From assembly GCF_029210385.1 (NCBI RefSeq), contig NZ_JARGDQ010000002.1:1-64000 (forward strand): a DNA stretch of 64,000 nt, written 5' to 3'. This DNA is from Desulfurivibrio dismutans. GTDB lineage: Bacteria > Desulfobacterota > Desulfobulbia > Desulfobulbales > Desulfurivibrionaceae. Under the pieces are notes generated by a model that saw only the letters and a list, made by a program, of their open reading frames with translations, was not told the DNA's origin and ran no database searches. Shown in pieces: positions 7,776 through 15,799 of the stretch (its first letter is position 1; the number at the start of each line of letters is the position of its first letter). Position numbers and translations under genes: made by a program.

Positions 7776-8615
7776 TTACCGGGAACACTGCTGCCGGGCG
7801 GCCTCGGCTTCGTCCTGGGCCGGTTCCAGGGCCAGGGCCCGGTCGATGTAAGCGGCGGCCTCTTCACACTCACCCTGGTGGGCCAGGGCCAGGGCCGCCA
7901 TGCCGTGGGCGGCGGCCAGGTCCGGATCCAGTTCCAGGCTGCGCCGGGCGGTGTCCAGGGCATGCTGGTAGTTACCGATATCGAGAAAACGCTGGCCCAT
8001 GCGCAGGTTGCGCCGGGCCACCGCGCTGTCGGCCCGGGGGTCCACCGAGCGGGGGCTTAAGCGCTGCTGCAACTCGGCGTCGTCGATCTCGCCCAGGGTG
8101 CGCAGTACCTTGGCCTTGACCCGGGAGCAGAAGTTGATCTGGGTGTAGGGCTGGTAGGCGGTGAGCAGGCCGTCGGCGTCGGTCACCCCCACCACCGGAT
8201 GCAGGCGAACGCCATAGCGGCCGTAAAGGGTGTTACCATCATCCACCAGCACCGGGCCTCGAAAATTGGCGTTTTCCACCACCGCCTTCACTTCCTCGGC
8301 GGGGTAGCGGTCGGAAACCAGGGCCGTCCAGCGAACCGGGTAGGCGGCCAGATCCTCGCCGCAGCGGGCCATGTCGGCCAGCCCCCGGCGGGATGGCTCG
8401 GGGCCGGGGCGAAAGAAGATAAAGACGTTGGCCCCCATTTCATGGTCCAGCAGGGTGGCCTCGCCGCCGTCGATGGTGGGCAGGGTAACGTTTTCCAGCA
8501 CGTCCTTACCGGCTTCCAGGTTATAAAAAGCCGCCCCGGGCTCGGACCAGACCAGTTGCGGCAACAACAGCATCGCGGCCATGGCCAGCGACCCCAGCCA
8601 GTGTCTACATTTCAT
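7776..8615 (-). CDS. Periplasmic thioredoxin-fold protein with C-terminal TPR repeats
   Basis: The 279-residue product starts with a signal peptide (LAMAAMLLLPQLVWS). Residues from about 30 to 170 look like an AhpC/TlpA-type thioredoxin fold (VFIFFRPGPEPSRRGLADM, then FRGPVLVDDGNTLYGRYGV), but the CXXC active site is missing. Residues from about 200 carry two TPR-like helical hairpins, including NYQHALDTARRSLELDPDLA. It is therefore more likely a scaffold or assembly factor than a redox enzyme. It lies 12 bp before the CHRD gene in the cytochrome operon. Confidence 0.7.
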   Translation of the reverse strand: MKCRHWLGSLAMAAMLLLPQLVWSEPGAAFYNLEAGKDVLENVTLPTIDGGEATLLDHEMGANVFIFFRPGPEPSRRGLADMARCGEDLAAYPVRWTALVSDRYPAEEVKAVVENANFRGPVLVDDGNTLYGRYGVRLHPVVGVTDADGLLTAYQPYTQINFCSRVKAKVLRTLGEIDDAELQQRLSPRSVDPRADSAVARRNLRMGQRFLDIGNYQHALDTARRSLELDPDLAAAHGMAALALAHQGECEEAAAYIDRALALEPAQDEAEAARQQCSR

Positions 8616-8659
8616 ACCGACCTCCCCGGGGAACTTTCCCCTGCGGCATTTTTACGACA

Positions 8660-9709
8660 TTATTCTTTGGTGTTATCGTAGCTCAGGGTCTGATGACAGG
8701 TACGGGCACAGGAGCCGCCGGTGTCGGTCTTGGTGTAGTTAATCGGCAGCATCCAGTTACGCGGCCCAAAGGGGACGGCGTCGCGGACCTGGTGCGGGTT
8801 TTCCGAGGCATGGACCTCGTGGCAGGCGCGGCAGGTGCGGCCCCGGTCGGGCTTATTGACATGAACGTAGTGCAGATTGCGGGAGCCATCGCGAAAGCGG
8901 GTGGTGGTGGTGGTTTCCGGGTCCAGCATGTTCTCTTCGTTGTGGCAGCGAAAGCAAAGGGCGTAGTTGTCGCGCTCGTAAGGGGCGTAGAAGCGCTCGG
9001 GGAACGCATCCACCAGCAGACTCTGGTGTTCACCGCCGTGGGTCAGGTGGCAGGCGCTGCAGTCCTTGCCTTCCACCGGCCCGTGATGGTAGGGGTTTTC
9101 TTCCAGCAGGGTGGCGAAATTGGTCCGCACCCGGCCGTCGGCGCCCGGCTTGTCGTGGCTGTGGCAGGAGATGCAGAGATCGAAGGGCAGCTTGGTGAGC
9201 AGGTGCTGAATATCGGAAGCGTGAGGGTTGTGGCAGTTGAGGCAGGCCATCTCGTCGATCACCGCGTCATGCTGCACCGCAGCCTCGGTGATGGTCTGCT
9301 GGATCTCACCGTGGCAGCCCAGGCAAAGGTTTTTGGGTTCCTCCACCAGCAGGCTGGGAGCCGGCGAGTTGTGCGGGTTGTGGCAGGCGGTGCAGCTCAT
9401 CATGGCCGGCGCATGGACCACCGAACTGCCTTTGATCTCCTGATCCATGTCGTAATGGCAGGTGGCGCACAGGGCCCCAACATCATCGGCGATCTTGCCG
9501 GGGCTTTTGCCGTCCGGCTCACTGGCATCATGGCACATGCCGCACTGGCCGGTGAGATAGGGGGCGTGGGCGGAAACCGCCTGGTCATCGGCAATCGGGG
9601 CTAACGAAGGCATGGCGGCGGTGCCGGTGGTGGTGGCCACCAGGAAGCCGCCGGCGACCAGCGACCCGGCCACCAGCAGGGCGGCGGCAAAGGAACGAAC
9701 GTTGAACAT
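8660..9709 (-). CDS. Multihaem cytochrome c with doubled CXXCH motifs
   Basis: The 349-residue product has a signal peptide and nine CXXCH motifs (CGMCH, CATCH, CTACH, CLGCH, CLNCH, CISCH, CSACH, CFRCH, CRACH). Near the C-terminus CARTCH has one extra residue, a CX3CH motif that may bind a tenth haem. Several motifs are followed by NPH, as in doubled-CXXCH cytochromes of dissimilatory metal- and sulfur-metabolising bacteria. It is the first gene of the cytochrome operon, about 115 bp downstream of a good promoter. I infer a periplasmic shuttle or the inner end of the electron conduit. Confidence 0.85.
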   Translation of the reverse strand: MFNVRSFAAALLVAGSLVAGGFLVATTTGTAAMPSLAPIADDQAVSAHAPYLTGQCGMCHDASEPDGKSPGKIADDVGALCATCHYDMDQEIKGSSVVHAPAMMSCTACHNPHNSPAPSLLVEEPKNLCLGCHGEIQQTITEAAVQHDAVIDEMACLNCHNPHASDIQHLLTKLPFDLCISCHSHDKPGADGRVRTNFATLLEENPYHHGPVEGKDCSACHLTHGGEHQSLLVDAFPERFYAPYERDNYALCFRCHNEENMLDPETTTTTRFRDGSRNLHYVHVNKPDRGRTCRACHEVHASENPHQVRDAVPFGPRNWMLPINYTKTDTGGSCARTCHQTLSYDNTKE

Positions 9710-9785
9710 GATGCGAACTCCTCTCTCACAGTTGTTAATAAAAAAACCTGCGGTCTAAAAAGGACTGCTGCCAGGGGTAAAACAA

Positions 9786-9797
9786 ACGGTACACCGT
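9786..9797. promoter_or_regulatory. Palindrome in the 5' leader of the cytochrome operon
   Basis: ACGGT and ACCGT flank a two-base centre, a perfect 12-bp dyad downstream of the predicted -10 box and about 80 bp before the first start codon. It could be an operator; no regulator is identified. Confidence 0.35.
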
Positions 9798-9829
9798 CAT
9801 TACAAAATATTTACACCCGTGCCTGGAAC

Positions 9830-9858
9830 TATGTAGTAGGAGAAGGCCGTTCTGTCAA
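9830..9858 (-). promoter_or_regulatory. Sigma70-type promoter of the cytochrome operon
   Basis: On the minus strand TTGACA (9858-9853) and TACATA (9835-9830) are separated by 17 bp. The predicted transcript would start near 9823 and have a leader of about 115 bases before the ATG at 9709. Confidence 0.65.
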
Positions 9859-9879
9859 CGAAAAACACGATAACCGCTC

Positions 9880-10410
9880 TCAGAACCGGTACTCCTCCTC
9901 GGTTTCCAGCCTGATCTCCCCCTGGATGTTACCGCGCACAATATAACGGCGTAACACCGTGTCGGCGGCCATGGCCAAGGCAAAAGGGGTGACCTCGCCG
10001 CCGGGAAAGAAGTAGATCCGGGGCAGCAGGCGCTGGTCGTCTTCATGATCCAGGTAGGGCAGGTTAACCGGGGTGTCGTCGTCTTCCAGGAACCGCAGTT
10101 CCAGGCTGAAGTCGTGGTCCAGCTTACGGGGACGCAGGGCGCCGGCGGTGAGCAGATGCCAGTCGCCGTCGCCGAAGCGGTAGAAACGATATCCTTCGGC
10201 ATGAAAGCCGACGGCGGTGGGGGTGGAGGTAAGCAGGGTCTCCTGGCCGGCCAGCCGCAGCAGGGCCGCCAGCCGCTCGGCCTCGGTTTCCAGGGGGCGC
10301 TCCCGGGTGCCCAGGGAAAGACCAACCACCCCCACCAGCAGGCCAAGGATCAGCAGAACAACAATGACCTCGATAAGAGTGAACCCTTTATTATTGCAAC
10401 CGTTCACCAA
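9880..10410 (-). CDS. gspH: Type II secretion minor pseudopilin GspH
   Basis: The 176-residue product has the type IV prepilin signature with cleavage after Gly in NNKGFTLIEVIVVLLILG, then a hydrophobic helix and a beta-rich globular domain. It is the last gene of the gsp cluster, next to gspG. GspH/GspI/GspJ/GspK form or decorate the tip of the pseudopilus; GspH is the weaker identification, since minor pseudopilins share only the N-terminal helix. Confidence 0.75.
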   Translation of the reverse strand: MVNGCNNKGFTLIEVIVVLLILGLLVGVVGLSLGTRERPLETEAERLAALLRLAGQETLLTSTPTAVGFHAEGYRFYRFGDGDWHLLTAGALRPRKLDHDFSLELRFLEDDDTPVNLPYLDHEDDQRLLPRIYFFPGGEVTPFALAMAADTVLRRYIVRGNIQGEIRLETEEEYRF

Positions 10411-10440
10411 AGCCCATAACCTGCTGATTTGTCGACTATT

Positions 10441-10896
10441 CTATTCAATGTTCCAGTTGCCTATCTCGGCGTTGATTCCCTCGCCGCCGGGGCGGCCGTC
10501 GGCGCCATACGAGAAAATGTCGATCTCGCCGTGCACCCCGGGGTTGAGATACTGGTATTCGCCGCCCCAGGGATCGCGGGGCAGGCGGTCGATGTAGCCG
10601 CCTTCACGCCAGCGCCGTGGTTCGGGCTGGGTGGTGGGCCGTTCCACCAGGGCCTCCAGGCCTTGTTCGGTGGTGGGATAGAAGAAGTTATCCAGCCGGT
10701 AGAGACGCAAGGCGCTTTCCAGGGCCCGGATATCCTGGGCCGCCTTGGTCAGCCGGGCCTGGTCGGGGCGATCCATGATCCGCGGCACCACCACCGCCGC
10801 CAGAATCCCCAGGATCACCACCACCACCATGATCTCGATCAGGGTAAAACCGGCCTGCCGTTTCATTTGTTCCTGCTTATTGTTCGGCCAACGCAT
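10441..10896 (-). CDS. gspG: Type II secretion major pseudopilin GspG
   Basis: The prepilin motif QAGFTLIEIMVVVVILGILA is followed by the strongly conserved GspG body: ARLTKAAQDIRALESALRLYRLDNFFYPTTEQGLEAL and the C-terminal LPRDPWGGEYQYLNPG with a calcium-site-like tail. The ATG at 10896 has a GAGGAG ribosome-binding site; an internal ATG at 10866 with AGGA would give a leader of more usual length. GspG polymerises into the pseudopilus that pushes folded cargo through the secretin. The gene stands after gspN rather than after gspF, which is not the usual order. Confidence 0.92.
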   Translation of the reverse strand: MRWPNNKQEQMKRQAGFTLIEIMVVVVILGILAAVVVPRIMDRPDQARLTKAAQDIRALESALRLYRLDNFFYPTTEQGLEALVERPTTQPEPRRWREGGYIDRLPRDPWGGEYQYLNPGVHGEIDIFSYGADGRPGGEGINAEIGNWNIE

Positions 10897-10966
10897 TTTT
10901 GCTCCTCACTTTTGCTCCTCACTTCCTTACTATGGTTGTTGATCAAACTTATGGTTGTTGGTCAAA
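10897..10966. repeat. Two short tandem duplications upstream of gspG
   Basis: A 13-bp unit TTTTGCTCCTCAC is repeated exactly (10897-10909 and 10910-10922), which duplicates the GAGGAG ribosome-binding site of gspG. Next to it a 17-base unit TATGGTTGTTGATCAAA recurs with one change at 10931 and 10950. Both look like recent slippage products. Confidence 0.8.
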
Positions 10967-11001
10967 AGTCCTTGGTTCTGGCAACGGTGCTCCGGACGCG
11001 C

Positions 11002-11760
11002 TCACCAGCGGCCGGAAAAACGTAACGGGATAGCCCCGTCGCGACCCGGGGAACCCAGGAAGGCCAGCACTCTGGTCAGCTCCCGGTCCTCGGGGTCCCG
11101 GGGGGTAAGCCCGGTGTTGAGCTGGTAACCTTCGGCATCAAAACGCACCACCCCGTCGACGGCCAGGGGACCGCCCTGGTCCCGGAGATTTAGCAGCAGT
11201 TCTTCCCCGGCGGACTCGAAGGTGCCGGTGAAATCACCCAACTCCAGGGGGACCGGCTGCAGGGCCTGGAAGTTCAGCAGCCAGATCTCCCCTTCCGCCG
11301 CCACCGGCCGCCCGTCTTCCAGTACCAGCCGGGGCAGCTCAACGGCCAATCGCCCGTCAACCGCCAGGCCGAAACGGCGCAACTGGTCGGCAAAGGCCGC
11401 CAAGGGCACCTCGGCCCGCAGGTCGGTCAGTTCCGCCCGGCCGAACTGGGGCCCTCGGTAGCCGCTGCTGAAAGCGGCGGCCAGCCGCCCCTCGCCGCCG
11501 AAAATCAGTTCGATTTCCCCCCGGGCCGGAGCCCAGGGCAACGGTTTAAAGCGCCAGGAAAGCTCGCGCACCGGGTTGCCCAGCACCCGGCCGGCGGCGG
11601 CGTTGCCGTGGTGCCAACTGCCGCTTAAGCCGTGCAGTTCCACCAGATCCACCCCGGCCTTCTGCAGCAGCGGCCAGGCCAGTTGGGCCGGAAAGTAATA
11701 GACCAGAAAAAAGATAAAAAAAGCAAGCCCCAGGACCAGGTGTTTCTTCCAGGTAAACAT
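11002..11760 (-). CDS. gspN: Type II secretion system protein GspN
   Basis: A 252-residue bitopic protein: an N-terminal membrane helix (LVLGLAFFIFFLVYYFPAQL), then a beta-rich periplasmic domain. WPLLQKAGVDLVELHGLSGSWHHGNA matches the GspN start in which the helix is followed by a conserved Gly-Ser-hydrophobic-Gly patch. It lies between gspM and gspG. GspN is an accessory subunit of some systems and its exact role is not settled. Confidence 0.78.
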   Translation of the reverse strand: MFTWKKHLVLGLAFFIFFLVYYFPAQLAWPLLQKAGVDLVELHGLSGSWHHGNAAAGRVLGNPVRELSWRFKPLPWAPARGEIELIFGGEGRLAAAFSSGYRGPQFGRAELTDLRAEVPLAAFADQLRRFGLAVDGRLAVELPRLVLEDGRPVAAEGEIWLLNFQALQPVPLELGDFTGTFESAGEELLLNLRDQGGPLAVDGVVRFDAEGYQLNTGLTPRDPEDRELTRVLAFLGSPGRDGAIPLRFSGRW

Positions 11761-11763
11761 GAT

Positions 11764-12303
11764 TCAACTTGCCTCGACGTCACGAATTAAAGTCAGGCGG
11801 GCGTTGACCCGAGCCGCCTGCCCGCCCCGGGCCGGCTCCACCACCACCTCCACCACTTCAATGCCGTGCCGGCCGCTCAGGCGGTCCAGCCAGCGCAGCA
11901 GGTCGTCGAAAACGGCGTCTTCCAGCCAGACCCGGACCTCGCCGCCGTCGCCGGGCTCCACCCGCTGCATGGCCCGGCCCAGGCCGTACTCCCGGGCGCT
12001 GCTGTCGATGGCCGCCAAAGGCGAGCCGGCGGCGCGGCCACCGTCGTCGGCGGTGATGGCGTAACGCCGAACCTCTTGGGCCGCCTCCCGCATCCAGGCC
12101 AGTTCCTGCTCCCGGGTGGCGATTTCCCGCTGCAGCGTATCACGGGAAGAGCTCAGTGGCGCCAGCAGCAGCAGCCAGACCAGTAACGGTACCAGCAGGC
12201 CCAGACCGATAAACAGCAGCGGTCGCTGCCGGGGCGGCACGTCGGCCAGCAGACTTTCCAGGCGGGCCTCCAGTTGGGCGCGGATTTCTTGCAGTTTGCT
12301 CAT
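11764..12303 (-). CDS. gspM: Type II secretion inner-membrane protein GspM
   Basis: A 179-residue bitopic protein with a short cytoplasmic stretch, one membrane helix (LLFIGLGLLVPLLVWLLLLA), a coiled-coil-like segment and a small ferredoxin-like periplasmic domain ending in a GIEVVEVVVEPA region. It overlaps the end of gspL by four bases. GspM stabilises GspL in the inner-membrane assembly platform. Confidence 0.8.
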   Translation of the reverse strand: MSKLQEIRAQLEARLESLLADVPPRQRPLLFIGLGLLVPLLVWLLLLAPLSSSRDTLQREIATREQELAWMREAAQEVRRYAITADDGGRAAGSPLAAIDSSAREYGLGRAMQRVEPGDGGEVRVWLEDAVFDDLLRWLDRLSGRHGIEVVEVVVEPARGGQAARVNARLTLIRDVEAS

Positions 12304-13529
12304 CGCGGCTCCCTCACCTGCAAACGGGCCTGTACCCGGTCGTCGCGGGTGGTGGCGGTGCGGATATCCACCTCCAGGTCGTGGCTCTCCAGTTGCGCCT
12401 TGAGTTCATCCAAGGCCCGCAAATCGCTGATGGTAAGCTCCAGGTCCAGTTCTCCGGCCCGGTAGCGCAGGCCCCGCAACTGCAGGCCGTCCGCTCCGCT
12501 CAGCACCGGGCCGCCGTCGGCCAGCAGGGGCAGAAAACCGCGGCCGTCACCGGCGCCGCCGTCGGCGCCGCGCAAGGTCTGGAGCTGGTGTTCCATTTGG
12601 GCCCGGGGATTGACAATGCGCTGGGCGGCGGGAAAGGCGGTACGATAAACTTCGATTATTTCGTCGTGCAACCCTTCATGGTAACGGCTCAGCCGCTGGT
12701 TTTCCAGCAACCCCAGGCCGGTGTGGGAAAGCAGCAGCAGCAGGACCAGCACCACGGGCAGGCGCCAGCGCCGCCAGTGCTTTTCCCAGTGGGCCTGGGG
12801 GCGGTACTCGCCCTGCAGCAAGTTGAGGGTCGCTTTTTCCCTGAGGTTCTCAGCCAGCAAGGCAAAAACATCACCGATCCGGTGGCGTCGGGCCACCAGC
12901 ACGGCCAGCTCTTCCGGCAACTCCGGGGCTTCTTCCTCATGGTAAAGGGTCAGCCGCGGCTCATTGCCAATACCCGGCATGCCGGGCAGAATGGCCAGGC
13001 TGTCGCGGTCCATCCCAAAACCGTCCTGGAGACCACTGCGGACCAGGGCCGAACCGTTGGCGGTGAGCAGCAGCGACGGCCCGGGGGCGGCCGCCTCTGG
13101 ACCGTCGGAGTCGGCCAGGGGGACGGCCAGAGTGTCGGGCACCAGGCCGGTGGGGACCAGGCCGTGCGCCCGGCATAGTTCAAGCCAGTAGTCCAGGCGC
13201 TGCCGGGTGATTACCGCCACCGCCAGGGCGCCGCTTTGGTCGGCCTCCCCCACCGCGAAATGCTGGTCTTCCACCTCGTCGGCTAGAAATTCTTCCAGGG
13301 CGTAGGGAATGGCGGCCAGCAACTGCTTGCGGTTGCCTGGCGGCAGGCTGACCCGGGTAAGCAACACCTCGCTGCCGGGAATCAGCACCCACAGGCGATA
13401 GCCGGCCGCCAGGGCAGCCAGATCGGCCAGGCTTCCCCAGCCGGCCACTTCCGCCCCGTCGGCCTCAAACTTCCGCCAGACGCATTCGGCCGGCGCCCGC
13501 TCATCCAGCCTGACAATAATTTTCTTCAT
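12300..13529 (-). CDS. gspL: Type II secretion assembly protein GspL
   Basis: The 409-residue product has the actin-like cytoplasmic domain of GspL (SEVLLTRVSLPPGNRKQLL and PYALEEFLADEVEDQHFAVG are typical), a membrane helix near residue 265 (LPVVLVLLLLLSHTGLGLL) and a periplasmic ferredoxin-like domain. GspL recruits the ATPase GspE to the inner membrane. It overlaps gspM by four bases and follows gspK by nine bases. Confidence 0.85.
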   Translation of the reverse strand: MKKIIVRLDERAPAECVWRKFEADGAEVAGWGSLADLAALAAGYRLWVLIPGSEVLLTRVSLPPGNRKQLLAAIPYALEEFLADEVEDQHFAVGEADQSGALAVAVITRQRLDYWLELCRAHGLVPTGLVPDTLAVPLADSDGPEAAAPGPSLLLTANGSALVRSGLQDGFGMDRDSLAILPGMPGIGNEPRLTLYHEEEAPELPEELAVLVARRHRIGDVFALLAENLREKATLNLLQGEYRPQAHWEKHWRRWRLPVVLVLLLLLSHTGLGLLENQRLSRYHEGLHDEIIEVYRTAFPAAQRIVNPRAQMEHQLQTLRGADGGAGDGRGFLPLLADGGPVLSGADGLQLRGLRYRAGELDLELTISDLRALDELKAQLESHDLEVDIRTATTRDDRVQARLQVREPR

Positions 13530-13538
13530 AAATATAAA

Positions 13539-14603
13539 TTACCTACTTCTTTGGAGAGTCCGGACATTTTCCCCTTCCCTTTGCAGCAGGCTGTGCAGCA
13601 TCACCCGGCTCTGTCCGATGACGGCCTCGGATTGTACCATAAAGTACCGGCCTTGGACAGTGAGCAAAGGGCCATCCTCGGTTCCCAGGCCGGTGCCGGC
13701 CAGGGCCGGATGTTCGAGAAATTCCGCCATGGTGTAGCCCATCTCGGGCCGATCCGCCACCAGCTGTTCAGCCCGGTACGGATCTATTCCTTCGGCCAGA
13801 GCCGCCAGCACCGGGGCCGGCGCGGTGTTGACGTTGACCGCGGCAACCTCGGGCAGGGCGGTGAGCAGGGGCTTTAAACATTCTTCGTAGCCCTCGTGCT
13901 CAAAACCGTAAACCAGGGCCAGTTCGTCGGCGTCGGTAAGCGGCCGATCAGCGGTGCGGTAGGGCGGATTACGCCGCAGGTATTCACCGTCTTCGGCACC
14001 GCCGGGAAAACGGGGTTCCTGGTCGGCGTCCAGCCAGTCCGACACCGCCTGCTCCAGTTCTTCTTCCAGGCCGCAGTAACGCAGCAGGCGACGAAACATC
14101 AGCCGCTGATGCTCCTGCCCGCTCTCACTGCCCAGCACCAGGTTGTTGACGTTGAACAACCCCTGCAGGTCATCCACCCGCACACTGAGATGCCCCCCTT
14201 CCACCGGGATCGGCGGCAGGGTGTGACCCAGGTATTCATACTCCTCACCTTCGGCGGCCCGCCCCAGCAGCAGCCCGGCCCAGGACTCCACCCCCCGGGC
14301 GTACAGATAGGCCTGATCACCATGGATGATGTTGCCGGTGCGGCGAATGTCAAGCTGCTGGGCGGAGATCATCGCCGCCGCCACGCTGGCCACCAGAGCG
14401 GCGGCCAGCAGGGCGCTGATGAGCGCTGCTCCCCTTTCGTTGCGAAAACGCCCGGCAGCACCACAGCTTGCGGCGATCAACCCGGCTTGCGTACCCGGTG
14501 TACGCGGCGCCGGGCTGCTTGCCGCAATCTGCGTCTCTGCTGGAAGTTTTCCAGGCCGGTTACCACAAACTAACACTACTGACTTTTTTTTAATTACCGT
14601 CAT
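13539..14603 (-). CDS. gspK: Type II secretion tip pseudopilin GspK
   Basis: The prepilin motif NERGAALISALLAAALVASV is followed by the long globular domain of GspK, including LQGLFNVNNLV, a SDWLDAD calcium-type region and a VNVNTAP helix-hairpin motif. The ATG overlaps the gspJ stop as ATGA, so translation is coupled. Cleavage after Gly58 would leave a 58-residue leader, much longer than usual; about 30 of those residues are encoded by a palindromic repeat (14449-14545), and there is no start codon between the repeat and the motif. The leader therefore seems to have been lengthened by insertion. Whether the prepilin peptidase accepts it is unknown. Confidence 0.87.
   Translation of the reverse strand: MTVIKKKSVVLVCGNRPGKLPAETQIAASSPAPRTPGTQAGLIAASCGAAGRFRNERGAALISALLAAALVASVAAAMISAQQLDIRRTGNIIHGDQAYLYARGVESWAGLLLGRAAEGEEYEYLGHTLPPIPVEGGHLSVRVDDLQGLFNVNNLVLGSESGQEHQRLMFRRLLRYCGLEEELEQAVSDWLDADQEPRFPGGAEDGEYLRRNPPYRTADRPLTDADELALVYGFEHEGYEECLKPLLTALPEVAAVNVNTAPAPVLAALAEGIDPYRAEQLVADRPEMGYTMAEFLEHPALAGTGLGTEDGPLLTVQGRYFMVQSEAVIGQSRVMLHSLLQREGENVRTLQRSR
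14449..14545 (+). repeat. Palindromic repeat, copy 1 (inside gspK)
   Basis: Nested inverted arms: CAGCA/TGCTG outermost, TTGCGGC/GCCGCAA, CCCGGC/GCCGGG, and GCGTAC/GTACGC at the centre (14489-14505). The roughly 90 bp are nearly identical to copy 2 in the opposite orientation at 15686-15789, and the same arms recur at 54252 and 56103. The copy lies in frame within the gspK leader. Confidence 0.85.
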
Positions 14604-15271
14604 CCAGCGTCACCTTGGCTGATGGGGAAAAGGCGGCGCAGGCGGCCCCAGTCCTCCAGTTCCAGCCAGATCTCCACCCCGGCGGGCAGCAGTTCCACCG
14701 GGAAAGCCACCGGCGGCGGCTCCTCCCCTTCTTCCCGGTCGGCGGCCGGCGGCATTCCCGGCTGGACGGTGTCCGGCGGCCAGCGTTCGTGCCAGCTGCC
14801 CTGCTGGTCCAGGAACCGGATTTCCAGCGCCTCCACCCCATCCAGCAGACGCTGGCTGAAGGGTTCCAGGCGCGGCCCCCGATCCAGCACCGGCCAGGTT
14901 TCCCGGAACAGCTCGCCGTCTTCCAAGCGGTAACGCAGCCGCTGCAGGGAATTGCCGGCCCGGCCGGGCACGTAAACCGCCCGGCCACCCCGGGTCATGG
15001 ACAGCCCATCGTCGGGGTTGAGGCCGTAATACATGGCGGGCCGGTGGTTGCCGTATTCATCCCGGACCCCCCGGGCCCTGGCCTGCTGCAGGTCCAACTC
15101 CAGGCGGGCAAAGGTCATCTGCACCGCCGCCAGGCGATCGGCCTCCAGCCTAGTCTGCTGGCGGCTGTCCAGCATGGCCTGGATACTGGTGAAGGTCAGC
15201 ATGGAGAGCACCGAAAACAGCGCCAGGGCCACCAGCAGTTCCAGCAGCGTAAACCCACCGCTTACCTTCAT
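14600..15271 (-). CDS. gspJ: Type II secretion minor pseudopilin GspJ
   Basis: The 223-residue product begins MKVSGGFTLLELLVALALFS, a prepilin with a very short leader, and continues with the GspJ pattern MLDSRQQTRLEADRLAAVQMTFARLELDLQQ and a C-terminal ELLPAGVEIWLELEDWG. It overlaps gspI by four bases at its start and gspK by four bases at its end. GspJ binds GspI and GspK to form the pseudopilus tip. Confidence 0.9.
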   Translation of the reverse strand: MKVSGGFTLLELLVALALFSVLSMLTFTSIQAMLDSRQQTRLEADRLAAVQMTFARLELDLQQARARGVRDEYGNHRPAMYYGLNPDDGLSMTRGGRAVYVPGRAGNSLQRLRYRLEDGELFRETWPVLDRGPRLEPFSQRLLDGVEALEIRFLDQQGSWHERWPPDTVQPGMPPAADREEGEEPPPVAFPVELLPAGVEIWLELEDWGRLRRLFPISQGDAG

Positions 15272-15645
15272 TGCACTCTCCGGAAGACGGTGAGCACCGC
15301 CGCCGCCTCACCTTCTTCACCGCCGACGGGCCAGACCCGGATCTCCACCTCGCGCATCTCCGGCTCCGGGGTGTCCTTGATCTCGATTTCCCAGGACCAT
15401 TCGATATCCGCCAGCATGGCCCGGCCGCTGTTGGGATCCCGTTCCCAGCCCACCGGTGACAGGGTGATCTCCGCCGCCCGGTTCATCGCCACCCAGTGAG
15501 CAAAGGTCTGTTCCTTAAGGTGGAACAGGTTATTGACCGCATTCCCCGCCGCCTGCACCGCACTGACCGCCACCAGCCCCAGCACCAGCAGGGCGATGAT
15601 AATCTCGATCAGGGTAAATCCCCCCTCGGAACGAGCCCGGCACAT
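15268..15645 (-). CDS. gspI: Type II secretion minor pseudopilin GspI
   Basis: I chose the ATG at 15645, giving MCRARSEGGFTLIEIIIALL, a normal short prepilin leader; the product has about 125 residues, the usual GspI size. The frame is open further upstream to 15852, but that part reads through a palindromic repeat and into the gspF end. The C-terminal half (RDPNSGRAMLADIEWSWEIE, then EMREVEIRVWPVGG) fits GspI. The stop overlaps the gspJ start. Confidence 0.87.
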   Translation of the reverse strand: MCRARSEGGFTLIEIIIALLVLGLVAVSAVQAAGNAVNNLFHLKEQTFAHWVAMNRAAEITLSPVGWERDPNSGRAMLADIEWSWEIEIKDTPEPEMREVEIRVWPVGGEEGEAAAVLTVFRRVQ

Positions 15646-15685
15646 TACAGCTTTTTCCCCAAAAAACAAAGATTTACCAGAAAAT

Positions 15686-15789
15686 AAACGTTCAGCAGTG
15701 CCGCAGATTCGGGCAAGCGGCCCGGCGCCGCGTACCCCGGGTACGCAAGCCGGGCCGATCGCCCGAAGGTGCGGTGCTGCCGGACGTTT
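15686..15789 (-). repeat. Palindromic repeat, copy 2 (between gspF and gspI)
   Basis: The element runs from AAACGTTCAGCAG to CTGCCGGACGTTT with nested arms and a GCGTACCC/GGGTACGC centre. It fills most of the gap between the gspF stop (15800) and the gspI start (15645), an operon that is otherwise tightly packed. It is the best-preserved copy and defines the ends of the family. Confidence 0.88.
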
Positions 15790-15799
15790 ACCAGGCGGC

